Part shown: piece after piece, positions 1 through 8,677 of the stretch
How the letters are laid out: every line of letters starts with the position of its first letter
Numbering within the stretch: position 1 is the first letter of the stretch
Origin: Brochothrix campestris
Lineage (GTDB): Bacteria > Bacillota > Bacilli > Lactobacillales > Listeriaceae
Reading direction: 5' to 3'
Assembly: GCF_046058945.1 (NCBI RefSeq)
Contig: NZ_CP175511.1
Span: 1,116,001 to 1,180,000 of the forward strand
Length of the DNA stretch: 64,000 bases
Notes under the pieces: generated by a model
What the model saw: the letters and a program-made list of their open reading frames with translations, nothing else
Told to the model about the DNA's origin: nothing
Databases searched by the model: none
Position numbers and translations under genes: made by a program

Positions 1-204
1 TTTTTTGTTTACTTTCAATCGAAATCTTTTCGTGATTATTCCCCTTTTAACTTCGTTGTTAATTGTTTGAGGTGACCGGTTGAGTAAATAAGCAATTGAC
101 CGATGTGATTCTTTCTTGCGGAGTAACATTTGTATCATCCTACGTTCGGCAACAGAAAGGTGTGTATGTTTTGTTTTAAATGTGTTATTCTTTATGAGTG
201 TCAT
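1..204 (-). CDS. IS30-family transposase, N-terminal part (partial)
   Basis: Sixty-eight codons starting at ATG 204 (complement) encode the N-terminal helix-turn-helix region of the IS30 transposase, which binds the terminal inverted repeats. The SVAERRMIQMLL and SIAYLLNRSPQTINNE segments of the full-length copies are recognisable in the complement. The DDE catalytic core lies outside the window, so intactness cannot be judged. An AAGGATGA ribosome binding site precedes the start as in the complete copies. Confidence 0.9.
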   Translation of the reverse strand, partial: MTLIKNNTFKTKHTHLSVAERRMIQMLLRKKESHRSIAYLLNRSPQTINNEVKRGIITKRFRLKVNKK

Positions 205-313
205 AGCAAAATCATCCTTTATTGTTTGGTGTCGTAACCTCAATAATACATGATTTTTCGCTAAGGCACTTTTTTTATAAATTCAGGTGGCTAACTTGAT
301 TATACAATTCGCC
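1..313 (-). mobile_element. IS30-family insertion sequence, left end only (cut by window edge)
   Basis: The reverse complement of this stretch matches the first ~313 bases of the two complete IS30 copies at 32408 and 36109, including the terminal GGCGAATTGTATAATC, the upstream region and the transposase N-terminus. The element lies on the minus strand and continues beyond base 1. At the codon where the complete copies differ (Asn or Asp at residue 7) this copy reads AAC (Asn), as in the 36109 copy, but its GTAAACAAAAAA run agrees with the 32408 copy. Confidence 0.93.
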
Positions 314-534
314 CCCAGTGAAAATACCATTAGAATGGTCAAAGTAGCACTATAGCTTTGTACAAATTAATCTGAAGTGATGGAATAGAAAATTATCTCT
401 TACCGTTGCAGATTACATGGATTTCTCTATTTTAATGAAATGATTATTAGTCTGTACATGTAAGTTCTAGGTATATTTAGCTTAGGATTTATCATATTGG
501 TTAAGCTATCTTAAAACTGTGAATGGAGGATAAC
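314..534. other. Intergenic region between IS30 end and small membrane ORF
   Basis: No convincing coding sequence. The region is AT-rich and ends with the GGAGG ribosome binding site of the ORF at 535. I see no strong sigma-A promoter with both boxes and no terminator. Confidence 0.5.
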
Positions 535-741
535 ATGAAAAAACAACTGCTTTACTTTGTTTTTCTTAATGTAGCATGTATTGCTTTTTGTTTTTTTATT
601 TTACCAACATTACCTGAACTAATGCCTCGTCATACCAATGGTGTAAATATTACCTCTTATGAAGCTAAAACAATAACTAACCCCGTCTGCTATCTAGCGC
701 TTTCTAATGTTGATGAATACAATAAAAAAGAGGGGGGATAA
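535..741 (+). CDS. Small DUF1648-like membrane protein (possibly truncated)
   Basis: This 68-residue product starts at ATG 535, four bases after GGAGGA; an in-frame ATG at 523 overlaps that site and is rejected. Residues 1-22 form one hydrophobic segment, followed by LPELMPRHTNGVNITSYEAK, which fits the DUF1648 pattern (LP..iP.H...G....y.sK) at the front of SdpI-like membrane proteins and many Gram-positive small-operon proteins. Full DUF1648 proteins have further membrane helices; here the frame stops early. It may be a short stand-alone form or a 3'-truncated gene. Function is unknown. Confidence 0.5.
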   Translation: MKKQLLYFVFLNVACIAFCFFILPTLPELMPRHTNGVNITSYEAKTITNPVCYLALSNVDEYNKKEGG

Positions 742-902
742 GATGAAAAAACAAGTGTCATTGCTATGAGAGGTTACCGATGCCTAGTGATGACATTGCA
801 ATTGAGTGTTTCATTCCGAAACGACCGGCGTTCATTTGGGCAAGGATGAGTGTTAACCTCACGCTGAAATTTAAAATGATAGTGAAAACTAAGCATAAAA
901 AA
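742..902 (+). pseudogene. Possible remnant of a second gene after the DUF1648 ORF
   Basis: One base after the stop at 741 there is an ATG (743) with a strong GAGGGGG ribosome binding site and a start MKKQV resembling that of the preceding ORF, but it stops after eight codons. A second ATG at 780, after GAGAGG, opens 49 codons that run through the terminator hairpin. Neither looks like a real protein. The likeliest reading is a downstream gene lost by deletion, leaving its initiation site. Confidence 0.3.
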
Positions 903-928
903 AGCCAACAGCATTGCTGTTGGCTCAG
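903..928 (-). terminator. Rho-independent terminator of the EamA gene (distal copy)
   Basis: A hairpin with arms AGCCAACAGCA / TGCTGTTGGCT is followed, on the minus strand, by a run of seven T (bases 896-902). It is an exact 26-base copy of 1123-1148, but only this copy carries the T run. Confidence 0.85.
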
Positions 929-1122
929 ATTGTAGACAAAGTCGAATTAAACTGGTTTTACTTTGAACGTTAGTTCAAGTAACTTTGGTTACAAGATGAC
1001 TTGACTGAAAAGAAACGTTGTTATAGTAGGAAACACGAGCCTTTGAGGTGAGTGTACAGATGGTACTCGACTCCGAGAAGGCGAGGCATTGACGACCTAG
1101 AACAGCGTTTATCTTCAGACTG
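929..1122 (-). repeat. Intergenic 3'-end repeat, copy A
   Basis: Read on the minus strand, the last ~97 bases before the terminator (929-1025) are about 93 percent identical by eye to 39799-39896, and more weakly related to ~32260-32351 and 53365-53440. The conserved 3' end is CGACTTTGTCTACAATC, directly abutting the terminator. The outer part (1026-1122) is not clearly shared. No coding potential is evident. Confidence 0.85.
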
Positions 1123-1148
1123 AGCCAACAGCATTGCTGTTGGCTCAG
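1123..1148 (-). terminator. Duplicated terminator hairpin (proximal copy, no T run)
   Basis: The same 26 bases as 903-928, here in a longer dyad (ACTGAGCCAACAGCA and its complement). On the minus strand no T run follows, because the repeat element begins there. It lies 33 bases after the EamA stop and was probably the original terminator stem before the insertion or duplication event. Confidence 0.75.
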
Positions 1149-1180
1149 TCAAAATATATCCTCATCGTATCGTTGTCTGG

Positions 1181-2047
1181 TTAAATTTTCAGCTGATAAC
1201 GAGGGAATAAGCTATACAATAGTCCAACAAAAATCGCGCCAATGCCAATGATTTGGTAACTAGAAGGCATAAACCCAGTAATGATAATATCTAATAAAAT
1301 CGCGACGGCCGGATCAACAAACACCGAAAAACTGACAATCGTAGGTGACAGTTGGCGAATGCTTGTATAGAGCAGCAAATAGACGATACCGGTATGGACA
1401 ATGCCAGTTAAGAGCGCATAAAACCACTGTGTTTGCGTTAAGCTGTTATAGGCATCGAACGCAATAAAAGGCGTCAAAAGGACGACAGCAACGACCATCT
1501 GAATCAGCGTCGTCATGTAGACGCTTGTTTGCTTAAAGGTCGCTCCAAATAACATTGTGACCGCATAAAAAACAGCAGCTAATAAACCGTAGATAATGCC
1601 TTGCCAGTTGGGGACTTCGGCCGAAAAGACATCAGTTCCCATGATGAAAATCGTCCCGATAAAGCAGGCGAGCATCGCTAACATAATACCACGGGTCAAC
1701 TTTTCACGATAAATCATGGCACCGACGACGAGCATTAGAATCGGACCGATATGATAGAGCGAAATCGCCACGGTAATGGAGATGACCTCAAAGGCTTTGA
1801 ACAAGAAAATCCAGTTGCATAAATTACTGACACCACAAAGAGCAATCAGTAAGAGTTCTTTTTTGAGCCAACGTTCTTGGTGGTGGCTACCGGTAATAAA
1901 CCAAACAAACAATAAGAAAACTGAAGCACAGGCAGCGCGTACATAGATAAGCTCAAGTGCTGCTAAACCCGTTAAACGTGAGAAAAAACCGATTGAGCCA
2001 AAGATGGCCATCGCAATTATTAGTTGCAATAACGCTTTTTTATTCAT
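1181..2047 (-). CDS. EamA/DMT-superfamily transporter
   Basis: This 288-residue protein is hydrophobic throughout, with about ten predicted transmembrane segments arranged as two five-helix EamA halves (roughly residues 5-140 and 150-283). EamA proteins are secondary transporters for metabolites, amino acids or drugs; the substrate cannot be told from sequence. The start is ATG 2047, eleven bases after AAGGAGG; a GTG at 2059 overlaps that site and is rejected. It lies 127 bases downstream of rqcH behind that gene's terminator, so it is probably a separate unit. It ends at the duplicated terminator at 1123. Confidence 0.85.
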   Translation of the reverse strand: MNKKALLQLIIAMAIFGSIGFFSRLTGLAALELIYVRAACASVFLLFVWFITGSHHQERWLKKELLLIALCGVSNLCNWIFLFKAFEVISITVAISLYHIGPILMLVVGAMIYREKLTRGIMLAMLACFIGTIFIMGTDVFSAEVPNWQGIIYGLLAAVFYAVTMLFGATFKQTSVYMTTLIQMVVAVVLLTPFIAFDAYNSLTQTQWFYALLTGIVHTGIVYLLLYTSIRQLSPTIVSFSVFVDPAVAILLDIIITGFMPSSYQIIGIGAIFVGLLYSLFPRYQLKI

Positions 2048-2104
2048 TGACAGTAGCACCTCCTTGTTGCACGTAACTTTATTATGTAAACTAATGTAAA
2101 ACTT

Positions 2105-2142
2105 AAAAAAGGTCTCCCTTCAGTTTACGTGATTGAAGGGAG
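2105..2142 (-). terminator. Terminator of rqcH
   Basis: On the minus strand CTCCCTTCA pairs with TGAAGGGAG around an 11-base loop, followed by a T run (AAAAAA at 2105-2110 on plus). Confidence 0.85.
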
Positions 2143-2174
2143 AAAGGGAATGCAAGTTTGGTGTTTAATCGCTA

Positions 2175-3875
2175 TTATTTTACTTCTAAGGCTTCAACAG
2201 CCGCTTTTTCTGGTGTAACAAACAAGGTTGTTTGGTGATCATATATCACATAGCCCGGTTTAGCGCCACTTGGTTTATGCACATGCTTAATGAGGGTATA
2301 ATCAACAGGAACTTGTGCAGACAGAGAAGCTTTTGAAAAATGGGCTGCAATCATTGCTGCTTCCATTAACGTCGCATCAGTTGGTTCTAAGCTTTTGACA
2401 ATGACATGAGAGCCTGGTAAATCTTTCACGTGCAACCATGTGTCGAGCTTATGCGCAAAACGATGGGTTAAATAGTCATTTTGAATATTATTGCGGCCAA
2501 CAAACAGTTCTGTACCATCGGTTGCTAGGTAACGATGGACATTCGGTTTTTTGGCTTTTTTCGGACGGTTATTTTTTTGTTTTTTAGCACGGAGATACCC
2601 TTGTTCAATTAACTCCTCACGAATTTCATCAATATCTGATGGGGCAGCACTGTTTAACTGTGTGACGACACTGTTTAAATAAGCCAGCTCTGTTTGTGTC
2701 TTAGCGATTTGTTCAGCTACGATAATAACGGCTGTTTTCAGTTTTTGGTATTTGTTAAAATAAGCTTGAGCATTTTGTGATGGTGTTTTCAATGGATTTA
2801 AGACAATTTTTAGTTCGCCACCTGTTTCATCGTAGTAATTAACGAGGCTCACCTCAGTCATCCCTTTACTGAAGGCATGCATATAGGTTGTGAGTAACTC
2901 GCCTTTAATTCGAATATCATCGGCCTTCGTCGTTTCGTGCATCGTTTGTTCGAGCTTCGCTATTTTCAGTTCGGCTTTATTGATTTCAAGTTGTAACATG
3001 TGTTCAATGTCTTTACCAATTTGATGTACCCGATCACGACGGGCCTTATCGGCATAAAACTGATCAAGCAGCTCACTTAAGCTACTGTATTGATTAACAA
3101 GTGTATCACTGGTTTGCAGCTCAAAGTGGTAGAAATCTTCCTTATTATTCGTTTCCGTCCAACTCGGTTGCACAGTTGTTTGCAAGAGGGAGTGCATTGC
3201 AGTCAAAATTGCTGCTGGTTGTTGTGATTGCGCCTTCGCTACTACTTCGCGGGCAAACAAAGGTGAAAAGCCAGCGACAACTTGTACAATTCGTTTTGCC
3301 AACTTCAGCTCAGACGTAAGCATTGCTGCGATATCAGCTTCTGTTAAATCGATGGGGCTGATTTTATCTGTTTGTGCTGGTGGGAGCAAGTAGGGTGCAT
3401 TCGGTAATAAGGTTCGGTATGAGTTATATGCCATCGAGACATGTTTTATACAGTCAATGATGCTGTTCTTTTCTTTATCGACGAGCACGACATTTGAATA
3501 ACGGCCCATAATTTCAACATATAGATCGCAGAGGCGTTCGTCACCAATTTCATTTTTACCGCGCAAATGAAATTTTAAAATGCGTTCGTTTGGTATTTGT
3601 TCGATGCGTTCAATAACGGCACTCTCGATATACTTACGTAAGATCATACAAAAGTTCGGTGGCACTGGTGGGTTCGTTGTTTCTAAATCACTTATTTGAA
3701 TCCGTGCATACGTAGGATGGGCGGAAATGAGTAGTTTATGATTTTTACGTTCATTACGAACGACTAAAATTAATTCTTGTGAATACGGTTGTTGGATACG
3801 CATAATTCTACCGCCGACTAATTTTTCACTAAGTTCTGTCGTCATAGCGGATAGAAAGAGACTGTCAAATGCCAA
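2175..3875 (-). CDS. rqcH: Rqc2-homolog RqcH / NFACT protein (fibronectin-binding protein A homologue)
   Basis: The 566-residue protein belongs to the NFACT family. RqcH binds stalled 50S-peptidyl-tRNA complexes and recruits tRNA-Ala to add C-terminal alanine tails that mark nascent chains for ClpXP; older literature calls it FbpA. Visible parts are NFACT-N (FDSLF...AM..EL...VGGRI near the start, then EIMGRYSNVVLVD), a coiled-coil middle (~270-430) and NFACT-R near the C-terminus with HVKDLPGSHVIVKS. TTG 3875 is chosen because it gives MAFDSLF as in homologues and sits four bases after AAGGGTGAG; the upstream GTG at 3884 lies inside that site. The gene is divergent from gmk. Confidence 0.93.
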   Translation of the reverse strand: MAFDSLFLSAMTTELSEKLVGGRIMRIQQPYSQELILVVRNERKNHKLLISAHPTYARIQISDLETTNPPVPPNFCMILRKYIESAVIERIEQIPNERILKFHLRGKNEIGDERLCDLYVEIMGRYSNVVLVDKEKNSIIDCIKHVSMAYNSYRTLLPNAPYLLPPAQTDKISPIDLTEADIAAMLTSELKLAKRIVQVVAGFSPLFAREVVAKAQSQQPAAILTAMHSLLQTTVQPSWTETNNKEDFYHFELQTSDTLVNQYSSLSELLDQFYADKARRDRVHQIGKDIEHMLQLEINKAELKIAKLEQTMHETTKADDIRIKGELLTTYMHAFSKGMTEVSLVNYYDETGGELKIVLNPLKTPSQNAQAYFNKYQKLKTAVIIVAEQIAKTQTELAYLNSVVTQLNSAAPSDIDEIREELIEQGYLRAKKQKNNRPKKAKKPNVHRYLATDGTELFVGRNNIQNDYLTHRFAHKLDTWLHVKDLPGSHVIVKSLEPTDATLMEAAMIAAHFSKASLSAQVPVDYTLIKHVHKPSGAKPGYVIYDHQTTLFVTPEKAAVEALEVK

Positions 3876-3907
3876 ATTTCTCACCCTTTCTGTTGGATAA
3901 CTCCGTT

Positions 3908-3936
3908 ATTATACCACGTTTAGGTGGGTGATTGGA
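3908..3936 (-). promoter_or_regulatory. Probable rqcH promoter
   Basis: On the minus strand a perfect TATAAT (3913-3908) lies 17 bases after a weak -35 TCCAAT (3936-3931), about 35 bases before the rqcH start. Confidence 0.45.
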
Positions 3937-3997
3937 CTGATATCAGTGTGAGGTAGGCTAAAGAAGCAAACAAATCGCGTGAAAAGTGAAGTTTTAC

Positions 3998-4026
3998 TTG
4001 CAGTTCTGTCACTTAAGAAGTAATAT
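3998..4026 (+). promoter_or_regulatory. Probable gmk promoter
   Basis: TTGCAG (3998-4003), a 17-base spacer and TAATAT (4021-4026) sit 33 bases upstream of the gmk start codon. Confidence 0.6.
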
Positions 4027-4059
4027 TAAAGATGACTTTAATTTAAAAGGAGTAGTCTA

Positions 4060-4680
4060 ATGTCTGAAAAAGGTTTGTTATTTGTTTTATCCGGACCATC
4101 TGGTGTTGGCAAGGGAACGGTACGTCGTGCTGTTTTTGAAGATGAGAATACCGATTTTTCTTATTCAATCTCAATGACCACTCGTACAATGCGTCCTGGC
4201 GAAGAAGAGGGCGTTGATTACTATTTCCGTACAAAAGAGCAATTTGAATTGCTCATTGAGCAGGATCAATTGTTAGAGTACGCACAATTTGTGGATAATT
4301 ATTATGGTACACCACTTGAATATGTTGAAAAAACATTGAACGAGGGCAAAGATGTCTTTTTAGAAATCGAAGTCCAAGGGGCAATGCAAGTGCGTGAAAA
4401 AATGCCTGAAGCTGTCTTTATCTTTTTAACACCACCGAGCTTAACTGAGCTGAAAAGTCGCATTGTCGGCCGCGGCACAGAAACAAACGAGGTTGTTGAT
4501 AAACGAATGGCTACGGCCCATCATGAAATTGAAATGATGAAGCATTACGACTATGCTGTCGTTAATGATGAAGTGCGTCTCGCAGTAGAAAAAATTAAAG
4601 ATATTGTTCGAATCGAACATATGCGTACGAAATGGATGTATCCAAAGTACCGTTCGATGCTCGACGAAATTATTGATTAA
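4060..4680 (+). CDS. gmk: Guanylate kinase
   Basis: This 206-residue enzyme phosphorylates GMP or dGMP to the diphosphate with ATP, feeding GTP and (p)ppGpp pools in the cytoplasm. The P-loop GPSGVGKG is at residues 12-19, followed by the GMP-binding segment TTRTMRPGEEEGVDYYF and the lid region. Length and architecture are normal. AAAGGAG precedes ATG 4060. It heads a unit with rpoZ. In Bacillus and Listeria yicC lies just upstream (with remA in Bacillus); neither is present here, and gmk follows a divergent rqcH instead. Confidence 0.97.
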   Translation: MSEKGLLFVLSGPSGVGKGTVRRAVFEDENTDFSYSISMTTRTMRPGEEEGVDYYFRTKEQFELLIEQDQLLEYAQFVDNYYGTPLEYVEKTLNEGKDVFLEIEVQGAMQVREKMPEAVFIFLTPPSLTELKSRIVGRGTETNEVVDKRMATAHHEIEMMKHYDYAVVNDEVRLAVEKIKDIVRIEHMRTKWMYPKYRSMLDEIID

Positions 4681-4711
4681 GTTGTTTTAAATTGAATTGG
4701 AGGAATGTAAC

Positions 4712-4927
4712 ATGATGATTAAACCATCTATCGACTCATTATTAGAAAAAATCGACTCGAAATATTCTTTAGTAGCAGTAGCTTCTAAACGTGCCCGTGA
4801 AATGCTTGAAAAACCAAACTCAATGACTTTGGAAAACTACACATCAGCTAAAAACGTTGGTAAAGCGTTGGAAGAAATTGATGCAGAAACACTCCAAATG
4901 ATTCCAGCAAAAGGATACGAAGACTAA
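4712..4927 (+). CDS. rpoZ: DNA-directed RNA polymerase omega subunit
   Basis: The 71-residue omega subunit binds the beta-prime subunit and aids RNA polymerase assembly. The conserved core IKPSIDSLLEKIDSKYSLV followed by ASKRARE is clear. ATG 4712 lies eight bases after GGAGG; an in-frame upstream start at 4697 overlaps that site and is rejected. It follows gmk by 31 bases, the usual Bacilli arrangement, and a strong terminator follows it. Confidence 0.95.
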   Translation: MMIKPSIDSLLEKIDSKYSLVAVASKRAREMLEKPNSMTLENYTSAKNVGKALEEIDAETLQMIPAKGYED

Positions 4928-4944
4928 AGTTATTTCAGTCTCGG

Positions 4945-4970
4945 ACCAGCTCTTTATGAGCTGGTTTTTC
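4945..4970 (+). terminator. Terminator of gmk-rpoZ
   Basis: CCAGCTC / GAGCTGG stem with a five-base loop, then TTTTTC. Confidence 0.88.
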
Positions 4971-5051
4971 TTTGTTTAATAGCGTTATATACTGTCTAAT
5001 TACCAATATCATGGTAAAATAAAGGGAATCATTAAACGAGGTGGGACAACA

Positions 5052-6275
5052 ATGAAAAAAAACATCGTCTTAGGCGTAACTGGTGGGATTGCATCCTACA
5101 AAGCGGTTACTTTAGCAAGTCAATTAGTCAAAGCTGGGTATGAAGTCAAAGTAATGATGACAGAAAATGCCACACAGTTTGTGACACCGTTAACGTTTCA
5201 AGTGATGAGCCATCACACGGTCTACACAGACACCTTTATCGAACCGAAACCCGAAAAGATTGCCCATATTGAGTTGGCTGATTGGGCTGATTTAGTGGTG
5301 ATTGCCCCGGCAACAGCCAATACGATTAGTAAACTGGCAGCAGGGATTGCTGATAATATGTTAACGAGTGTTTATTTAGCAACAGCAGCACCTGTCTGGG
5401 TAGCACCCGCAATGAATGTGCACATGTATCAACATCCAGCAGTTAAACGTCAAATTGCACAATTATCCGACGATGGCGTCCGCTTCATTGAACCATCAGA
5501 AGGCTTACTGGCCTGTGGCTATGTCGGTAAGGGACGTTTAGAAGAACCTGAGCAAATCGTCGCTAACATCAATCGTTTCTTCGCGAGAAAACAACAGCTT
5601 GCCGGTAAGCGAGTGCTGATTACAGCTGGGCCAACGGTCGAAGCGATTGATCCAGTGCGTTTTTTAACGAATCGTTCATCAGGGAAAATGGGCTTTGCCT
5701 TAGCGAATGAAGCGCTCGCTTTAGGTGCTGATGTAACACTTGTTACAAGTGTTAAACAGCCAGCGGTGGATGCTCGTGTCACAGTCGTACCGATTGAATC
5801 GGCGGCTGAGATGTTGAGCGCTGTGACTGCCCGGAGTGCCGCGATGGATATCATCATTAAAGCAGCAGCCGTTGCAGACTATACACCGGTCAGCTATTCA
5901 GCGCAAAAAATAAAAAAAGCCGCCGGTGACGATAGTGCCTTTACGTTTAAACGAACAGTCGACATTTTAAAAACCTTAGGTGAAAACAAACCTGCGAAGC
6001 AAGTGTTGGTAGGCTTTGCTGCTGAGTCACAGCGGGTCGAAGAAAATGCGCGTAAAAAGCTCGTCACTAAAAAACTTGATATGGTAATCGCTAATGATAT
6101 TTCCCGAGGCGATGCTGGCTTTGGTGTCGATACGAACGAAGTGCTGTTAATCACACCGACGACTAAAAGACAGCTGCCGTTGTTATCGAAAACCGAAACA
6201 GCGCACTTCATTTGGCAAGGTATTATTGAATTAACAGCGATTGAGGTGAACGAATGCCAAGTATTGCAAAAGTAA
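5052..6275 (+). CDS. coaBC: Bifunctional phosphopantothenoylcysteine decarboxylase / phosphopantothenate-cysteine ligase
   Basis: The 407-residue fusion carries out two consecutive steps of coenzyme A synthesis: CTP-dependent joining of 4'-phosphopantothenate to cysteine (CoaB), then FMN-dependent decarboxylation (CoaC). The N-terminal flavodoxin-like CoaC half (~1-185) shows the catalytic His72 in AHIELADWADL and PAMNVHM; the CoaB half starts near residue 188 with ITAGPTVEAIDPVRF and NRSSGKMG. ATG 5052 follows GAGGTGGGA. Its end overlaps priA by 22 bases, indicating one transcript. Confidence 0.96.
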   Translation: MKKNIVLGVTGGIASYKAVTLASQLVKAGYEVKVMMTENATQFVTPLTFQVMSHHTVYTDTFIEPKPEKIAHIELADWADLVVIAPATANTISKLAAGIADNMLTSVYLATAAPVWVAPAMNVHMYQHPAVKRQIAQLSDDGVRFIEPSEGLLACGYVGKGRLEEPEQIVANINRFFARKQQLAGKRVLITAGPTVEAIDPVRFLTNRSSGKMGFALANEALALGADVTLVTSVKQPAVDARVTVVPIESAAEMLSAVTARSAAMDIIIKAAAVADYTPVSYSAQKIKKAAGDDSAFTFKRTVDILKTLGENKPAKQVLVGFAAESQRVEENARKKLVTKKLDMVIANDISRGDAGFGVDTNEVLLITPTTKRQLPLLSKTETAHFIWQGIIELTAIEVNECQVLQK

Positions 6276-8662
6276 TCGTCGATACGCCTGCAATGACGGT
6301 CGATCGTCCGTTTGATTATTTAATTCCGCAACAGTGGCAAACTGTTATTCAACCTGGGATGCGTGTGGCCGTACCATTCGGTCCACGACAATTGCTAGGT
6401 TTTGTTGTCGCTGTCGCAGATGTTAGTGACGTCACCGATATCACGAAACTAAAAAGTGTCACCGAATTATTTGATGTGCGGCCTGTGCTTACGCCAGAGA
6501 TGCTTGCCTTAGGGGAGTGGATGGCACAGGACTCGCTCAATTTTCGTATCTCCATTTTTCAGACGATGCTGCCCAATTTAATGCGTGGTTCGTACGAGAA
6601 ATATGTGGTGTTAAAAAACTGGGAAAACACCGCGGCTGTCGCCTTATTTGAAGGCGCAGAAACGCTCGATTGGCAAACAGTCCAAGCAAGTCCTCATGTG
6701 CATAATGTACAAAAATGGGTTAGTGAGGGTGATTTAGCAACGGTTTATCGCGTTTCGAGTAAGGAAACGAAAAAAACGAAACGAGCCCTCAAAAACTGTT
6801 TAACAACCGCCGCGTTATTAGCTGCGGTTGAAGCGGTCGGTTCAAAGGCGAAGGCGCAACAAAAAGCCTTGTACCAACTCATTGACCTCGGAGAGTCTGA
6901 GTGTTTTGTCGATGAGTTCAAACAGGCGGGTGTCAGTGATACGACCATCCGAACACTAGAGGCGAAAGGCTATCTCACAGTGTTTCAAAAAGAGGTTGAT
7001 CGTGATCCCTATGCTGGCGTGGCATTTGAACCATCAGAGCCGCTTCTGTTGACAGCACAACAACAACAGGTATACGAACGTATTTATGCAGTGCAACAAG
7101 CGGGTGTGACAAAGACGTTCTTACTGCATGGTGTAACTGGTAGTGGCAAGACCGAGATTTATTTACAAACGATTGCTCAAGCATTGGCGGCAGGGAAACA
7201 GGCGATTATGCTCGTGCCCGAAATAGCCTTAACACCTCAAATGGTCAATCGTTTTAAAGGACGCTTTGGTGAAAAAGTCGCCGTCTTACACAGTGCGTTA
7301 TCAGCTGGGGAACGGCTTGATGAGTGGCAAAAAATCGAACGGCAAGAAGCGTCAATTGTTGTTGGTGCCCGGTCAGCAATCTTTGCGCCACTCACCAACA
7401 TCGGTCTTATTATTATTGATGAAGAACATGAAGCAACCTATAAACAAGAAGATTACCCACGTTATCATGCACGTGACATTGCATTATGGCGCGCGGATTA
7501 TCATAACTGCCCGGTCGTGCTCGGTAGTGCGACACCGAACGTTGAAAGTTTTGCCCGCGCTGCCAAAGGGGTGTATGAGCTCGTTCAACTTCCCGAGCGC
7601 ATCAACCAACAACCGCTACCTTTAGTTGAAGTGGTAGACTTGAAAGATGAACAACGGGCTGGTAATAACAGTTCGTTTTCACGGGTGTTGCTCGAAAAAA
7701 TTAAAGACCGGCACCAAAAAGGTGAACAGACCGTTTTGATGTTGAATCGACGCGGTTTTGCCTCCTTTGTAATGTGTCGTGATTGCGGTTTTGTGCCTGA
7801 ATGTCCGCATTGTTCAATCACGTTAACCTATCATAAACGCGGTCATCAGCTTAAGTGCCATTATTGTGGTCATCAAGCGCCAATGCCGCCCACTTGTCCG
7901 AGCTGTCAATCGCCTCATATACGGCAATATGGTACCGGGACACAAAAGATAGAAGAAGAACTGCTCGAACTGCTGCCGTCCATTCGAATCATTCGGATGG
8001 ATGTGGATACGACAACACGCAAAGGCTCGCATGAAAAATTACTCCGCGCCTTTGGAAATAAAGAAGCCGATGTGTTGTTAGGCACGCAAATGATTGCCAA
8101 AGGGCTTGATTTTGCGAACATTACATTAGTCGGTGTGTTAAATGGCGATACGGCGTTGAATGTGCCCGATTTTAGGGCGGCGGAACGCACCTTCCAATTG
8201 CTCACACAGGTGAGTGGTCGTGCTGGACGGCACCATTTAATAGGTGAAGTTATCGTGCAAACCTTTAATCCGGATCATTACAGCATTCAACTGGCCAAAT
8301 ACCAAAACTACATCGGTTTTTATAACCATGAGATGCAGTTACGGAAGTTAACAGGCTATCCGCCATACTATTTAACAACCTTGGTGCAAGTATCAAGCAC
8401 CGATGAACGCAAGGGCGAACAGACGATGGCTCAAATTGTTCAATTCTTAAAACGTGAATTAGGAGAGCAAACGATCCTCTTAGGACCGACGCCTGCGCCA
8501 ATTGCTAAAATAAACAATCGCTACCGCTACCAATGTCTGATAAAATATAAGATAGAACCTGCATTAAGAGAAACGCTTCGACGCGTGCTTGAGTCCTATC
8601 AAAAAGAAATACGAAACGGCCTCAGTGTCTCGATCGATTTTGAACCTTATATGATGATGTGA
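6254..8662 (+). CDS. priA: Primosomal protein N' (replication restart helicase PriA)
   Basis: PriA (802 residues) recognises abandoned forks and D-loops and reloads the replicative helicase. Visible are the N-terminal DNA-binding domain, Walker A GVTGSGKT at residues 293-300, the DEEH box, and a zinc-binding insertion starting at Cys508 (CRDCGF, CPHC, CHYC, CPSC) between the helicase lobes. Length is normal. It overlaps coaBC and precedes fmt by 15 bases. The start follows GAGGTGAACGA inside the coaBC 3' end. Confidence 0.97.
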   Translation: MPSIAKVIVDTPAMTVDRPFDYLIPQQWQTVIQPGMRVAVPFGPRQLLGFVVAVADVSDVTDITKLKSVTELFDVRPVLTPEMLALGEWMAQDSLNFRISIFQTMLPNLMRGSYEKYVVLKNWENTAAVALFEGAETLDWQTVQASPHVHNVQKWVSEGDLATVYRVSSKETKKTKRALKNCLTTAALLAAVEAVGSKAKAQQKALYQLIDLGESECFVDEFKQAGVSDTTIRTLEAKGYLTVFQKEVDRDPYAGVAFEPSEPLLLTAQQQQVYERIYAVQQAGVTKTFLLHGVTGSGKTEIYLQTIAQALAAGKQAIMLVPEIALTPQMVNRFKGRFGEKVAVLHSALSAGERLDEWQKIERQEASIVVGARSAIFAPLTNIGLIIIDEEHEATYKQEDYPRYHARDIALWRADYHNCPVVLGSATPNVESFARAAKGVYELVQLPERINQQPLPLVEVVDLKDEQRAGNNSSFSRVLLEKIKDRHQKGEQTVLMLNRRGFASFVMCRDCGFVPECPHCSITLTYHKRGHQLKCHYCGHQAPMPPTCPSCQSPHIRQYGTGTQKIEEELLELLPSIRIIRMDVDTTTRKGSHEKLLRAFGNKEADVLLGTQMIAKGLDFANITLVGVLNGDTALNVPDFRAAERTFQLLTQVSGRAGRHHLIGEVIVQTFNPDHYSIQLAKYQNYIGFYNHEMQLRKLTGYPPYYLTTLVQVSSTDERKGEQTMAQIVQFLKRELGEQTILLGPTPAPIAKINNRYRYQCLIKYKIEPALRETLRRVLESYQKEIRNGLSVSIDFEPYMMM

Positions 8663-8677
8663 ATAAAGGAGAAACAG

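Noticed and set aside
780..929. 49-codon ORF
   Set aside because: It runs straight through the terminator hairpin and has no recognisable protein character.
5519..6211. Long minus-strand open frames inside coaBC
   Set aside because: Antisense shadows of a well conserved gene with no ribosome binding sites.
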